From the NCBI RefSeq assembly GCF_904846525.1, contig NZ_CAJHAZ010000006.1:124001-188000 (forward strand): DNA of 64,000 bases. Reading direction: 5' to 3'. Both the position numbers and the translations under genes were made by a program. The notes beneath the pieces are model-generated. The model saw only the letters and a list, made by a program, of their open reading frames with translations, was not told the origin of the DNA and ran no database searches. The DNA is from Psychrobacter sp. 1044 (lineage in GTDB: Bacteria > Pseudomonadota > Gammaproteobacteria > Pseudomonadales > Moraxellaceae). This document shows positions 8,730 to 18,812 of the stretch, one piece after another. How positions within the stretch are numbered: the stretch's first letter is position 1; the number at the start of each line of letters is the position of its first letter.

Positions 8730-8978
8730 ATGAGTAAAGACAAACTTATCAAGTTATCGAAGGAAGAGGAAGAAGCGCTGTTAGATAATTTGAGAGATTA
8801 TATGAGCGAAGAGTTTGATTTGGATATCGGTAATTTGCCTGCCAAGTTCTTATTCGATTTTATGGTGGACTTGATCGGCTCTAAAATATATAACCAAGCC
8901 ATCGATGATGCTGAGCCTTGGTTATATGAGAGATTTATGGGCATATTAGAAGACAGTCATGCGTTGAAGAAGGATTAG
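8730..8978 (+). CDS. DUF2164 family protein
   Basis: 82 residues matching the small DUF2164 family by its typical pattern: KLSKEEEEALL at the start, then YMSEEFDLDIGNLPAKFLFDFMVDLIGSKIYNQAI and a final DDAEPWLYERFMGILED. It is soluble and predicted all-helical, with no catalytic motif. Function of the family is unknown. It stands alone between gltS and a convergent minus-strand gene. Confidence 0.8.
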   Translation: MSKDKLIKLSKEEEEALLDNLRDYMSEEFDLDIGNLPAKFLFDFMVDLIGSKIYNQAIDDAEPWLYERFMGILEDSHALKKD

Positions 8979-8999
8979 CTACTATTTTCTACGACACAA

Positions 9000-9034
9000 A
9001 AAAACCGCCTAGCCATTCAGCTAAGCGGTTTTTC
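9000..9034. terminator. Bidirectional terminator, hairpin repeat copy 1
   Basis: Stem AAACCGCcTAGC / GCTAaGCGGTTT flanked by A-run and T-run, so it serves the convergent DUF2164 and DUF1877-like genes. It is related to copies at 9589 and 10556. Confidence 0.85.
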
Positions 9035-9103
9035 ACATCAAACTAAGACGCTCAAGTTTTAAAATACTTCAAGTAACAAATACTTAAAGCAAATTTATAT
9101 ATA

Positions 9104-9559
9104 TTAAAGCATAAACCCAACCACATTGAGCTTGTTCTCTTCTGCAAACTCAAATAACTTATGAACATGATTTAAATTCTCAAGAAACGTATTCAAACCT
9201 TCTTGGCTCTCTGCTTCGTGGTAACCGATGTCGTGTACCAATTTTTTTAAGTCTGTCGCGGCAAACGCTTTGACAATCTTAGGCGCGACGGCCACATCAT
9301 ATAATAGCCCGTCATGCTGCTCATGCAGAGGCGTGTTGTCTGCCAAAAATAACAGATCGCACAAGGCGTAATGTCCTTCTCCCAACAGCTCAATCAATTC
9401 TTCCGTATAGTGTTCAAAAGATGCTTGTTTCACATCCAAGTATTGGTTGTCACGATTTTCTCTTAGCTCATCAAGTGTAATACTACCATTTAGCATACTT
9501 GCTAAATTTTCCTCACGAACACTACAAAAACAAAATGACATAGATGTAGAAATAGGCAT
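9104..9559 (-). CDS. DUF1877/YfbM-like protein (tentative)
   Basis: 151 residues, cytoplasmic, mostly acidic and helical. The order of elements (a short N-terminal strand, LDVKQASFEHYTEEL in the position of the LDIDKxW helix of YfbM, then GLLYDVAVAPKIVKAFAATDLKKL and a C-terminal strand NVVGFML) resembles DUF1877 proteins, but similarity is weak by eye. Start supported by AAGGGGAG six bases upstream of the ATG. It is the last of three minus-strand genes (glyA, amidotransferase, this one), each followed by a copy of the same hairpin. Function unknown. Confidence 0.6.
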   Translation of the reverse strand: MPISTSMSFCFCSVREENLASMLNGSITLDELRENRDNQYLDVKQASFEHYTEELIELLGEGHYALCDLLFLADNTPLHEQHDGLLYDVAVAPKIVKAFAATDLKKLVHDIGYHEAESQEGLNTFLENLNHVHKLFEFAEENKLNVVGFML

Positions 9560-9588
9560 CGTACTCCCCTTATCTGTTATTAAAAATA

Positions 9589-9618
9589 AAAACCACCTAG
9601 CAGAAGCTAAATGGTTCT
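9589..9618 (-). terminator. Terminator of the amidotransferase gene, hairpin repeat copy 2
   Basis: Stem AACCACcTAGC / GCTAaaTGGTT with loop AGAA. On the minus strand it is followed by TTTTTATTTTT. The A-rich flank TTATTAAAAAtAAAAACC is shared with copy 3. Confidence 0.75.
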
Positions 9619-9783
9619 TTCTTCAGTTCAATGAGATTGTATAAAAGATAGGTCGCAGGTTAAGTAATCAATAGCGAGTATTATTATGTAAGTAAGATAA
9701 GTAAAACCCACAGTCTTGACTGGTTTGCTCATCTGTCATTTTAGCGCTTTTCTTTATACTGAATTTTCACCTGCTACAGATTA

Positions 9784-10530
9784 TTAATCGCGTTTCACTG
9801 AATTATCTAGCATGGTCGAGAGCCATGCATTGTTATCTGCAATATACGTGTCCCCTAGTGCTAGGATCTCATCAGCCGCTTGCACAGAGTCAGGATGATC
9901 AATCATCGCTTCTTGTATATACGTCTGTCCATGTGACACCATATCTACCATACTCTTGTTAGTCACTTCAAAATGACATTGCCAACCAAGCACCCACGTA
10001 CCTAATTCTTTATGCTTTGATGTTTGATAAACAAAACCTTGATTGGCCCAAGTATGTGACGTTGCAATTGGCATCGCGCCTTTGGGACACTCAAAACCAT
10101 CGCCATGCCAATGAAATACAGTGAATTCATTCTTTGGCAAATCTGCTAGCAGCGGATGCGCAAGCCCCTGTTCGGTCAATTGAATGGGCAGCCAGCCAAC
10201 CTCTTTTATGCCTGATGGCGCAACTTTCGCCCCCAAGCTATCTGCAATCAGTTGTGCACCCAAGCAAACACCAATCACGGTTTTTCCGTCATTAATACTT
10301 TGCTGAATGAAAGATTTTTCATCAGCTAACCACTGAAAGTCACTTTCATCATGAATGCTCATTGGTCCACCCATAACGACTAACCAATCAAAACTGTCTT
10401 GCGCGGGTAATGGTTCATTTTTATAAAAACGTGTGACCGTAATACTATGGCCTCGATTATCTGCCCACTGCTTGATATGGCTGAGCTCTTCAAAATCAAC
10501 ATGGTAAAGAGCATGAATTCGTAGCATCAT
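9784..10530 (-). CDS. Class I glutamine amidotransferase (GATase1)
   Basis: 248-residue stand-alone GATase1 domain protein related to the glutaminase part of GMP synthase. The nucleophile elbow is GVCLGAQLIA (Cys near residue 92) and the catalytic His-x-Glu lies in GWQCHFEVT. The oxyanion region reads VVMGGPMS. WHGDGFECPKGA is typical of this subgroup (COG0518). The ATG at 10530 lies seven bases after AGGA and is preferred to a TTG one codon upstream. It may release ammonia from glutamine or hydrolyse gamma-glutamyl compounds; the partner or substrate cannot be read. It lies between two copies of a terminator hairpin. Confidence 0.85.
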   Translation of the reverse strand: MMLRIHALYHVDFEELSHIKQWADNRGHSITVTRFYKNEPLPAQDSFDWLVVMGGPMSIHDESDFQWLADEKSFIQQSINDGKTVIGVCLGAQLIADSLGAKVAPSGIKEVGWLPIQLTEQGLAHPLLADLPKNEFTVFHWHGDGFECPKGAMPIATSHTWANQGFVYQTSKHKELGTWVLGWQCHFEVTNKSMVDMVSHGQTYIQEAMIDHPDSVQAADEILALGDTYIADNNAWLSTMLDNSVKRD

Positions 10531-10555
10531 CAAATTATCCTTTTATTAAAAAAAT

Positions 10556-10587
10556 AAAAACCGCCTAGCAAACGCTAAGCGGTTTTT
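10556..10587 (-). terminator. glyA terminator, hairpin repeat copy 3
   Basis: Stem AAACCGCcTAGC / GCTAaGCGGTTT followed on the minus strand by TTTTTATTTTTTT. Confidence 0.88.
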
Positions 10588-10620
10588 GTTATACAGCTCT
10601 CAAAAAGAGTCAGTTAAGAC

Positions 10621-11877
10621 TTACTGATTTTTTTCGTAAACTGGTAGCTCTTTGCAAATCGCTTCTACTTTACCGCGTACTTCAGTAGCGACGGCTTCAT
10701 CACCGCGACTATCTAGTACATCACAAATCCAACCTGCCAAATCACCCGCTTGCGCTTCGTTGAAGCCGCGAGTAGTGATTGCTGGCGTACCGATACGGAT
10801 ACCAGACGTCACGAACGGAGATTTTGGATCATTTGGTACGGCGTTTTTATTCACAGTAATATGCGCATCGCCAAGCCATTTGTCCGCCTCTTTACCCGTC
10901 ATTTCTTGCTTAACTAGGCTGATCAGCATGAGATGGTTTTCAGTACCGCCAGAGATGATTTCATAGCCGCGGTCTTGAACCACTTTTGCCATCGCTTTAG
11001 CGTTTTTAACCACTTGCTGCTGATAAGTAGAAAAGTTATCTTCTAACGCTTCTTTAAAGCAAACCGCTTTTGCCGCGATGACATGCATCAACGGACCGCC
11101 TTGGTTACCTGGGAATACGGCAGAATTGAGCTTTTTAGCAAGTACTTCATCACGCGCCAAAATCATGCCTGAACGTGGGCCACGTAGGGTTTTGTGCGTA
11201 GTCGTTGTAACCACATCAGCGAACGGTACTGGGTTTGGATAAACACCACCAGCAACTAGACCAGCAACGTGCGCCATATCTACTAGCAAATAAGCACCAA
11301 CTTCATCAGCGATTTCACGGAAACGCGCCCAATCGACTACCTGTGAATACGCTGAAAAACCAGCAATAATCATTTTAGGCTTATGCTCTTTTGCCAAACT
11401 TTCAACTTGGTCATAATCGATAAGACCAGTGCCTTCGACCAAGCCGTACTGTACAGCATTGTAGTTCAGACCTGAAAAGTTAATGTGTGCGCCGTGAGTC
11501 AAGTGACCACCTGCGTCTAAGCTCATGCCTAGTACGGTGTCATTTGCTTCAAGTAACGCTAAAAATACGGCAGAGTTTGCTTGGCTACCAGAATGTGGCT
11601 GGACGTTGACGTACTCAGCACCGAACAACTCTTTTGCACGATCAATCGCCAATTGCTCTACAACGTCTACATGCTCACAACCACCATAATAACGCTTGCC
11701 AGGATAGCCTTCAGCGTATTTGTTGGTTAGATCTGTGCCTTGCGCTTCCATCACTGCTTGCGAGCAGTAGTTTTCAGACGCAATCAATTCGATATGGTTT
11801 TCTTGACGAACGCTTTCTGCAGCCATCGCTTCAGCAAGTACTGGATCAAAATCTTTGATAGAAATATCTTTAAACAT
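10621..11877 (-). CDS. glyA: Serine hydroxymethyltransferase
   Basis: 418 residues. PLP enzyme that interconverts serine and glycine while charging tetrahydrofolate with a one-carbon unit; supplies purine, thymidylate and methionine synthesis. The PLP lysine sits in [14 protein letters not shown], and [26 protein letters not shown] and QPHSGSQAN are the family signatures. Full length. AGGACATC precedes the ATG. A 458-bp upstream region and a downstream hairpin make it monocistronic. Confidence 0.98.
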   Translation of the reverse strand: MFKDISIKDFDPVLAEAMAAESVRQENHIELIASENYCSQAVMEAQGTDLTNKYAEGYPGKRYYGGCEHVDVVEQLAIDRAKELFGAEYVNVQPHSGSQANSAVFLALLEANDTVLGMSLDAGGHLTHGAHINFSGLNYNAVQYGLVEGTGLIDYDQVESLAKEHKPKMIIAGFSAYSQVVDWARFREIADEVGAYLLVDMAHVAGLVAGGVYPNPVPFADVVTTTTHKTLRGPRSGMILARDEVLAKKLNSAVFPGNQGGPLMHVIAAKAVCFKEALEDNFSTYQQQVVKNAKAMAKVVQDRGYEIISGGTENHLMLISLVKQEMTGKEADKWLGDAHITVNKNAVPNDPKSPFVTSGIRIGTPAITTRGFNEAQAGDLAGWICDVLDSRGDEAVATEVRGKVEAICKELPVYEKNQ

Positions 11878-12335
11878 AGTGATGTCCTAGGTAGTGACTG
11901 TCATTGAAAAATGTCGTTGAAAAGAAGCTTATAGGCTGCCCACAATAAAACAATTACTGTGTCAACGTCGCTCAAAGTACCAGCGGTACTTTTACGCTCA
12001 GTTTTATGGTATGACCATTATTGTGAATTGAGTCTATTAGCAAAGATAAGTAGGAGTAAGCAGAGGCAATAGGCCTGTCATTAACTTGTCCAATTCGGCA
12101 ATAAACTCGATACGCGCTGGCATCAAAATCATCGCTAAACATTAAGTGTAACATGAAAATTTGTGCGGTGAGCGCAAAAAAACCTCACTGTAAGCTGAGT
12201 GAATTAAATGGTGATATAACGTAGATAAATAGCCAATAAAATAAATGGTTTACCGCTATCATATTGCTCCTAGCCTGTTGTTGGTCAGCAGATTAGTAGC
12301 AATATTTATCTATTGACTGGCTACTTAACGGATAT
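11878..12335. other. glyA upstream region
   Basis: 458 bp between ubiC and glyA, both on the minus strand. Presumably holds the glyA promoter and the 3' end of the ubiC transcript. A 60-codon frame at 11972-12154 lacks support. I see no riboswitch. Confidence 0.45.
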
Positions 12336-12839
12336 TTAACTGTCAGTAGCGACAAATGCTGGCAAGAAAGTTTCGCTGATCAGCAGCTGGCGACCATACC
12401 AATCATAACGTGTTTGCCGTTGCCAGCCCTCACTTGTCTGCTGGATAAAACGCTGATTGGGCAAAGTCCGGCTGCGTTTAAATAACACATAACCGATGGG
12501 TGTGCCTTTGAGCTGCTGTAGACGGCGGGCGTGACCTTTGAGACTGGGTAACGGAAAGATACTTTGCGCGGCCACCCACGGGCGCGTGTCATTGCCATAC
12601 AGTTGCGCTTCACGCACCCATGCTAGCATGGGACGATTCAGCATGGCACCTGTGACATTCAATTGTTTTTTTTGTGCCAATGACAGCAATCGGTAGCCCT
12701 CAAAGCTACGCTCCACGCGCAAGGGCTGCCCTGCTTTCACTTCCAACACCGCCGTGAGAGAGCCTGCGACATTGAGCCACGAGAGTAGCTCACTAGGAGG
12801 AGACAAATGGGTAAGACAAATAAAAGGAGTACTGGACAT
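12336..12839 (-). CDS. ubiC: Chorismate lyase
   Basis: 167 residues. Converts chorismate to 4-hydroxybenzoate plus pyruvate, the entry step of ubiquinone synthesis. Family marks are the WVREAQLYG segment, the GTPIGYVLF segment corresponding to LG..LF, and the C-terminal RQLLISETFLPAF, where Arg and Glu line the product pocket. No signal peptide. The expected partner ubiA is not adjacent; the gene follows the acyltransferase gene by 61 bp and may be cotranscribed. The ribosome site is weak, so the exact start is less certain. Confidence 0.85.
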   Translation of the reverse strand: MSSTPFICLTHLSPPSELLSWLNVAGSLTAVLEVKAGQPLRVERSFEGYRLLSLAQKKQLNVTGAMLNRPMLAWVREAQLYGNDTRPWVAAQSIFPLPSLKGHARRLQQLKGTPIGYVLFKRSRTLPNQRFIQQTSEGWQRQTRYDWYGRQLLISETFLPAFVATDS

Positions 12840-12900
12840 AGTTAACGGCTAATAGTGACATAATAATAAAAAAGAAAGCGTTAGGCGTATTAAGCAAAGC

Positions 12901-14274
12901 CTATTGATTGGTATCAAAGGCTGGCATATTATCCGCATTAAAGGGCAATGCCTCAAACGCTTGCTGACGATACTGCGCCATATGCTCACGGTCTTGGGCG
13001 CAAAAATTGGCGATAGCTGGCACAAAACGTGGGTCATAAATACGGTGGATAGAGTGTGTCGTCGTTGGAATAAAACCACGAACCAATTTATGCTCGCCTT
13101 GCGTACCGGGGTCAAAGTACGTCAAACCTTGCTCGATAGCAAACTCTAAACCTTGATAATAACACAGCTCAAAGTGCAAGCTGTCGTACTCACCAAGCGC
13201 GCCCCAATAACGACCATATAAAGTGGCATTGGTACTATTGGGTTTATCATATAAAAACAGACTACTGGCTATAATTTCACCAGAACTGTCTAGCGCTTGG
13301 GCAAGCATCAGATGCTCAGGCATGGTCGCTGCCAATGCCTTAAAAAATTCGATGGTTAAATAAGGCTGTTGCCCACGTATCGCATAGGTCATTACATAAC
13401 AATGATAAAACGCTTTCCAGTCGTCCTCGGTAATAGCGGCACCGCATTTACGTTGGCAGCTGATACCTTGCTCGGCGACCTTGCGCCGCTCAGCGCGGAT
13501 GGTTTTACGCTTTTTGGCTTTTAGGGTCATTAAAAAGGCATCAAAATCTGCAAAAGGCTGACTGTCATTGAGCAAGTCTTTATTTTGCCATAAGAACTGG
13601 CAGCCTTGACGTTCCAGTATAGGCATGTCAATTGCGGTTGATTCTAAACCATTATCTTGAGCGGCTAGCAAATGCGCTATATCAATATCGGTAGACATAG
13701 ATGCCGTCGCAATCTTTGCCAGCTCAGGCGTAATGAATAATCCGTGCCAGCTTGAGGCACCTACTTGCTGAGCAATATCATCGACGCCTGCGATAGCTGT
13801 CTTTATAATATCGGTGGTTAACGTCTCACCTTTTGCCAACCAAAGCCGCTGACCCGTAATCGGTGTATAGGGCACGCTAGTAACCAGCCTTGGATAATAA
13901 TCCACCCCATAACGCGCATAGGCTTCTGCCCATGAATGGTCAAACACAAACTCGCCACGATGATGACCTTTGAGGAATACAGGCAACACTGCCACAGGAT
14001 GCGCAGCTTCGTTAATCGCAGCTTCGTTAATCGCAGAATGGTTTTCGCTATGGTTTTCAGTATTATCAGCGTGGTCTATCGAGCTGTCGCTCTGACTATC
14101 TGCGACACGATGTACCAACACAAATATCGGCAACCAGCCTGCCTGCTCACCAATCGCGCCAGTGTCAGCTAACGCTTGCCAAAAAGCAAACGACATAAAA
14201 GGGGTATCGGGGGTTTGCCAGTCTGTTTGACTCTGCCAGCTGGTGTCATTGAGTAATGCATATTGTAAACTCAT
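12901..14274 (-). CDS. GNAT-fold N-acyltransferase, DUF482 / COG3146
   Basis: 457 residues. Belongs to the predicted N-acyltransferases related to peptidoglycan-bridge FemAB-type enzymes. Recognisable are FAFWQALADTGA near the start, FAFDHSWAEAYARYG-like FVFDHSWAEAYARYG, FLMTLKAKKRKTIRAERRKV in the middle, and the C-terminal YFDPGTQGEHKLVRGF typical of this family. ATG 14274 is chosen over a GTG three codons upstream; GTGAG lies just before it. Substrate is unknown. An insert near residues 80-92 contains a duplicated AINEA unit encoded by a 15-bp tandem repeat. Confidence 0.8.
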   Translation of the reverse strand: MSLQYALLNDTSWQSQTDWQTPDTPFMSFAFWQALADTGAIGEQAGWLPIFVLVHRVADSQSDSSIDHADNTENHSENHSAINEAAINEAAHPVAVLPVFLKGHHRGEFVFDHSWAEAYARYGVDYYPRLVTSVPYTPITGQRLWLAKGETLTTDIIKTAIAGVDDIAQQVGASSWHGLFITPELAKIATASMSTDIDIAHLLAAQDNGLESTAIDMPILERQGCQFLWQNKDLLNDSQPFADFDAFLMTLKAKKRKTIRAERRKVAEQGISCQRKCGAAITEDDWKAFYHCYVMTYAIRGQQPYLTIEFFKALAATMPEHLMLAQALDSSGEIIASSLFLYDKPNSTNATLYGRYWGALGEYDSLHFELCYYQGLEFAIEQGLTYFDPGTQGEHKLVRGFIPTTTHSIHRIYDPRFVPAIANFCAQDREHMAQYRQQAFEALPFNADNMPAFDTNQ

Positions 14275-15007
14275 AATACTCACTATTTATTTTTATATGG
14301 GCGTAGTTTTTTATACCTTGTTTTGTATATGACTAGCCTAGCAAAATTCTACTCAAACTCTGTCACAATTATGCTCTCATAATTTTCAGATATTACGAAT
14401 AAAAAAGATAATAATGCTCTCTCGATAATAGAAACTATCCCAATACAGTCATCTCTAAAACATAGATGATTTGGTTTGTCAGCTCATTTCTGACAGAAGA
14501 GTAAGAATCACTTAGTCACGACTCATATCTATGATATGACTGGCAGTTTTTTGAATAATGATTGTATTATTCATCGTTTTATGACGAATATTAGCAGGCA
14601 GTGTTTGTATAGAAAGGATGAAATTTTTATCGATGACTGGTAGAATAAGGCTCTTAACAGCTTAATGTAATTAAGACATATTAGAAACAACCGAAAACAC
14701 TACACTTAGTTCATTATGCGATATTGACATCGTATCAGATTTATAATCAGTTAACTATGATGTAGCGTCCGCACTCTATTTTTAAGTCATTCATATGAGC
14801 AGGTCGTTCAGACAAGACAGTCAAACTGCCGCTTAACGAAGAAAAATTCTAAGCAGACTTGATGGTCTCCAAGAAATTGGCTACAAAAAACTCGCGACAC
14901 ATTATTTAGTATCGTTGCATGATCCATTATTACATCAGAGCTGTATGGAATTATTAACTTATATTTGAGCCTTATTATTAATTACAACTAAAAGGAATGC
15001 CCAACTA
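14275..15007. other. 733-bp divergent intergenic region upstream of monomeric IDH
   Basis: AT-rich, between the divergently transcribed acyltransferase and isocitrate dehydrogenase genes. No convincing gene, tRNA or repeat. Unusually long for a promoter region; small RNAs cannot be excluded by eye. Confidence 0.45.
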
Positions 15008-17227
15008 ATGTCTAAAATTATTTATACAAAAACTGACGAAGCACCAGCGCTAGCAACCTTATCATTTTTGCCAATTGTAAAAGCTTTTACTCAAACAGCA
15101 GGCATCGAAGTTGAAACCAGCGATATCTCTGTTGCTGCCCGTGTGTTGGCTGAGTTCCCAGAGTACTTAACGGAAGAGCAGCGCGTTCCTGATAATCTGG
15201 CTGAGCTGGGTCGTCTGACTCAAGATCCAGACACCAATATCATTAAACTGCCTAATATCAGTGCTTCTGTTGGACAGCTAAAAGCTTGTATCAAAGAATT
15301 ACAAAGCAAAGGCTACGCTATCCCTGATTTTCCAGATGATCCTAAGACAGAAGAAGAAGAAGAGATCCGTAAGCGTTACGGCAAAAGCTTGGGCAGTTCT
15401 GTCAACCCAGTATTGCGTGAAGGCAACTCAGATCGCCGTGCACCAAAAGCGGTTAAAAACTATGCACGCAAGCATCCACACTCTATGGGTGAATGGAAGC
15501 AATGGTCACAGACCCACGTATCGCACATGCACAGTGGCGATTTCTATGCTGGTGAGCAATCTATCACTTTGGATAAAGCACGTACTGTACGTATGGAGCG
15601 CGTGGCTGAAGACGGCACTATTCATGTCTTCAAAACAGGTATTGCCTTGCTGGACAAAGAAGTCATCGACTTGATGTTTATGAGCAAAAAATCATTGCTT
15701 GAGTTTTATGAGCGTGAAATGGAAGATTGCCGCGAAGCTGGTATCTTGTTTTCACTGCACGTAAAAGCCACGATGATGAAAGTATCGCATCCTATCGTGT
15801 TTGGTCATGCGGTCAAAACTTATTATAAAGATGCCTTTAATAAGCATGGCGCTTTCTTTGACGAGCTAGGTATCAACGTCAATAACGGCATGGCAAGTTT
15901 GTACGAAAAAATCGCTGAGCTACCAGCCAGTAAACGTGAAGAAATCGAACGCGATTTACATGCTTGCCAAGTGCATCGTCCACGCCTAGCGATGGTTGAT
16001 TCATCAAAAGGTATCACCAACTTCCATTCACCAAGTGATGTGATTGTTGATGCCTCTATGCCTGCGATGATTCGTTCAGGCGGTAAAATGTGGGGCGCTG
16101 ATGGCAAAATGTATGACTGTAAAGCGGTCATGCCTGAATCGACCTTTGCTCGTATCTATCAAGAAATGATTAACTTCTGTAAATGGCATGGTAACTTTGA
16201 TCCAACCACCATGGGTACGGTTCCTAACGTTGGTTTGATGGCACAAAAAGCAGAAGAGTATGGCTCGCATGACAAGACTTTTGAGGCGAGTGGTTCAGGG
16301 TTGGCTCGTATTGTCGATGAAGATACTGATGAGGTATTGCTTGAGCAGCAGGTTGAAAACGGCGATATTTGGCGCATGTGTCAGGTTAAAGATGAGCCTA
16401 TCCAAGATTGGGTAAAACTTGCCGTACGCCGTGCCCGTGAATCAGATACGCCTGTTATCTTTTGGCTAGACCCTTACCGTCCGCACGAAAACGAGCTGAT
16501 CAAAAAAGTTCAAACTTACTTAAAAGATCATGATACGACAGGCCTGCATATTGAAATCATGTCACAGGTTCGTGCGATGCGTTATACGCTAGAGCGCGTT
16601 GCCCGTGGTCTGGATACTATCTCTGCGACCGGTAATATTTTACGTGATTACTTGACTGACTTGTTCCCAATCCTAGAGCTTGGCACAAGTGCGAAAATGC
16701 TGTCAGTCGTACCATTAATGAAAGGCGGCGGTTTGTTTGAAACGGGCGCTGGTGGTTCTGCACCTAAACACGTTCAACAGTTGTTAGAAGAGAACCATTT
16801 ACGTTGGGATTCATTGGGTGAATTCTTAGCCTTGACCGTCTCTCTGGAGCATTTGGCCAGTCACGATAACAATGCTAAAGCGCAAATCTTGGCGGATACA
16901 TTGGACACGGCGACAGAGAAACTGTTGTTAAACAACAAAGGTCCATCACGTAAAACAGGTGAAATCGATAACCGTGGTAGTCATTTCTATCTGGCGATGT
17001 ACTGGGCACAGGAGCTTGCGGCACAAGATAAAGATGCTGATCTTAAAGCAAAATTTGCACCACTGGCAGAAAAGCTTGAGAGCAACGAAGCGGCTATCGT
17101 CAAGGAGCTGAATGAAGCTCAAGGCAAGCCTGTCGACTTAAAAGGTTACTACTTGGCAGATGAAGCATTGGCTGAACAAGCGATGCGTCCAAGCACGCTA
17201 TTCAATGCAGCAATCGCCTCATTGTAA
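15008..17227 (+). CDS. Isocitrate dehydrogenase (NADP+), monomeric type
   Basis: 739 residues, the size of the monomeric IDH family (Azotobacter, Corynebacterium, Colwellia IDH-II). Oxidative decarboxylation of isocitrate to 2-oxoglutarate in the TCA cycle. Family segments visible are [46 protein letters not shown] (substrate-binding Ser/Asn/Arg region), the [15 protein letters not shown] stretch and [14 protein letters not shown] near the C-terminus. An AAAGGA site lies 11 bases before the ATG. It converges on a second, unrelated IDH gene. In cold-adapted bacteria the monomeric form is often the cold-active one; applied here this is inference. Confidence 0.95.
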   Translation: MSKIIYTKTDEAPALATLSFLPIVKAFTQTAGIEVETSDISVAARVLAEFPEYLTEEQRVPDNLAELGRLTQDPDTNIIKLPNISASVGQLKACIKELQSKGYAIPDFPDDPKTEEEEEIRKRYGKSLGSSVNPVLREGNSDRRAPKAVKNYARKHPHSMGEWKQWSQTHVSHMHSGDFYAGEQSITLDKARTVRMERVAEDGTIHVFKTGIALLDKEVIDLMFMSKKSLLEFYEREMEDCREAGILFSLHVKATMMKVSHPIVFGHAVKTYYKDAFNKHGAFFDELGINVNNGMASLYEKIAELPASKREEIERDLHACQVHRPRLAMVDSSKGITNFHSPSDVIVDASMPAMIRSGGKMWGADGKMYDCKAVMPESTFARIYQEMINFCKWHGNFDPTTMGTVPNVGLMAQKAEEYGSHDKTFEASGSGLARIVDEDTDEVLLEQQVENGDIWRMCQVKDEPIQDWVKLAVRRARESDTPVIFWLDPYRPHENELIKKVQTYLKDHDTTGLHIEIMSQVRAMRYTLERVARGLDTISATGNILRDYLTDLFPILELGTSAKMLSVVPLMKGGGLFETGAGGSAPKHVQQLLEENHLRWDSLGEFLALTVSLEHLASHDNNAKAQILADTLDTATEKLLLNNKGPSRKTGEIDNRGSHFYLAMYWAQELAAQDKDADLKAKFAPLAEKLESNEAAIVKELNEAQGKPVDLKGYYLADEALAEQAMRPSTLFNAAIASL

Positions 17228-17309
17228 TGGAGTTGTGTGCTAATACAGCAAACAATTGGGCTTAATTTTCTTTATTTATAAAGACTTTTGAACCCAGTTA
17301 GGTAAAATA

Positions 17310-17348
17310 AAAACACCGCTTAGGTCTCAGACTTAAGCGGTGTTTTTT
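17310..17348 (+). terminator. Terminator of monomeric IDH gene
   Basis: Stem AACACCGCTTA / TAAGCGGTGTT with inner GT/AC pairs and a short loop, followed by TTTTTT. Confidence 0.88.
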
Positions 17349-17423
17349 ATGCTTGAACATAAGACAGTACGTTTAAAACGTTACTTTTAAAATATCACTT
17401 ATAAACAGCAAAAAACTGCCAAT

Positions 17424-17458
17424 AAAAAAGCCACCTACATAACTGTAGGTGGCTTTTT
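17424..17458. terminator. Bidirectional terminator between the two IDH genes
   Basis: Perfect stem AAAAAGCCACCTAC / GTAGGTGGCTTTTT with a six-base loop. A and T runs on both sides suit termination from either direction; it mainly serves icd on the minus strand. Confidence 0.88.
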
Positions 17459-17552
17459 GACATTGATAAGTTCAGCGATACTTTTGTGAATATAGATACT
17501 TTTATCAATACTATAAAATTCTAATAACTGCTGACTCAGCTCTATATACTTT

Positions 17553-18812
17553 TTAAACATCCATGTGCTTGATAACCGCTTTACCAAACTCAGAAGTACT
17601 GAGCAAGATAGCATCTGGCATGAGGCGCTCAAAGTCATAAGTGACCGTTTTATTAGCGATAGCACCTTGGATACCACTGATAATGAGATCAGCGGCTTCT
17701 GTCCAGCCCATGTCTCGTAACATCATCTCAGCTGATAAAATTAATGAGCCAGGATTTACTTTATTCTGACCCGCATATTTAGGTGCTGTGCCATGAGTTG
17801 CCTCATAAACTGCAATTGCGCCGCCTTTGTTAGCGCCCGGTGCGATACCAATACCGCCCACCTCGGCTGCTAGGGCATCTGAGATATAATCACCGTTTAA
17901 GTTTAGCGTCGCAACGACTGAATAATCCGCAGGACGCATCAAGATTTGCTGCAAAAAGGCATCAGCAATAACATCCTTGATAATAATATCATTGCCTGTT
18001 TTTGGATTTTTCATTGTCATCCAAGGACCACCATCTAATAATTCTGCATCGAAGCGTTCTGCTGCCAGCTCATAGCCCCATTCCTTAAATGCGCCTTCGG
18101 TATACTTCATAATATTGCCTTTGTGCACTAAAGTCACACTGGGCAAATCATTATCGATAGCATGTTGAATGGCTTTACGCACCAGACGCTGTGAGCCTTC
18201 TTTGGATACTGGCTTGATACCGATACCGCAATCATCATCGAAGCGGATCTTCGTAACGCCCATCTCTTCTTTTAAGAATTTGATGATTTTCTTAGCATCC
18301 TCACTGCCCGCTTTCCATTCGATACCTGCATAGATATCTTCTGAGTTTTCACGGAAAATGACCATATCTGTCAGCTCAGGATGCTGAACAGGACTTGGTA
18401 CACCTTCAAACCAACGAACTGGGCGTTGACAGACATAGAGGTCAAGCTCTTGACGTACCGCCACATTCAATGAGCGAAAGCCACCGCCAACTGGCGTGGT
18501 CAATGGGCCTTTGATACTGATAACATAGTCTTTTAAAATCTCTAGCGTCTCGCTTGGCAGATAGTCACCATCGTATATTTTAGCGGCTTTTTCGCCGAGA
18601 TAAGCCTCCATCCAAATGATGGACTGTTTGCCATGATAAGCTTTCTCCACGGCCGCATTGACCACTTTTATCATGACAGGCGTGATATCGACCCCGATGC
18701 CATCGCCTTCAACGAACGGGATGATAGGGTGATTGGGTACATTTAGCGACAGATCAGCATTTACGGTAATTTTTTCGCCGTCTCTTGGGACGATAACCTT
18801 CTCATAAGACAT
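17553..18812 (-). CDS. icd: Isocitrate dehydrogenase (NADP+), homodimeric type
   Basis: 419 residues, E. coli Icd-like. The start [12 protein letters not shown] at 18812 is supported by AAGGAG eight bases upstream; a longer frame upstream lacks a site. Substrate and regulatory segments include [20 protein letters not shown], where Ser114 corresponds to the serine that AceK phosphorylates in E. coli, plus [15 protein letters not shown] and the NADP region [16 protein letters not shown]. Cytoplasmic TCA-cycle enzyme. It converges on the monomeric isozyme gene and lies next to rluE, as in enterobacteria. No aceK is present in the window. Confidence 0.97.
   Translation of the reverse strand: MSYEKVIVPRDGEKITVNADLSLNVPNHPIIPFVEGDGIGVDITPVMIKVVNAAVEKAYHGKQSIIWMEAYLGEKAAKIYDGDYLPSETLEILKDYVISIKGPLTTPVGGGFRSLNVAVRQELDLYVCQRPVRWFEGVPSPVQHPELTDMVIFRENSEDIYAGIEWKAGSEDAKKIIKFLKEEMGVTKIRFDDDCGIGIKPVSKEGSQRLVRKAIQHAIDNDLPSVTLVHKGNIMKYTEGAFKEWGYELAAERFDAELLDGGPWMTMKNPKTGNDIIIKDVIADAFLQQILMRPADYSVVATLNLNGDYISDALAAEVGGIGIAPGANKGGAIAVYEATHGTAPKYAGQNKVNPGSLILSAEMMLRDMGWTEAADLIISGIQGAIANKTVTYDFERLMPDAILLSTSEFGKAVIKHMDV

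Noticed and set aside
11972-12154. 60-codon frame upstream of glyA
   Set aside because: No ribosome site, no recognisable family, lies in the glyA promoter region.
14724-14752. TTGACA and TATAAT near each other upstream of monomeric IDH
   Set aside because: Spacing of about 12 bp is too short for a sigma-70 promoter.
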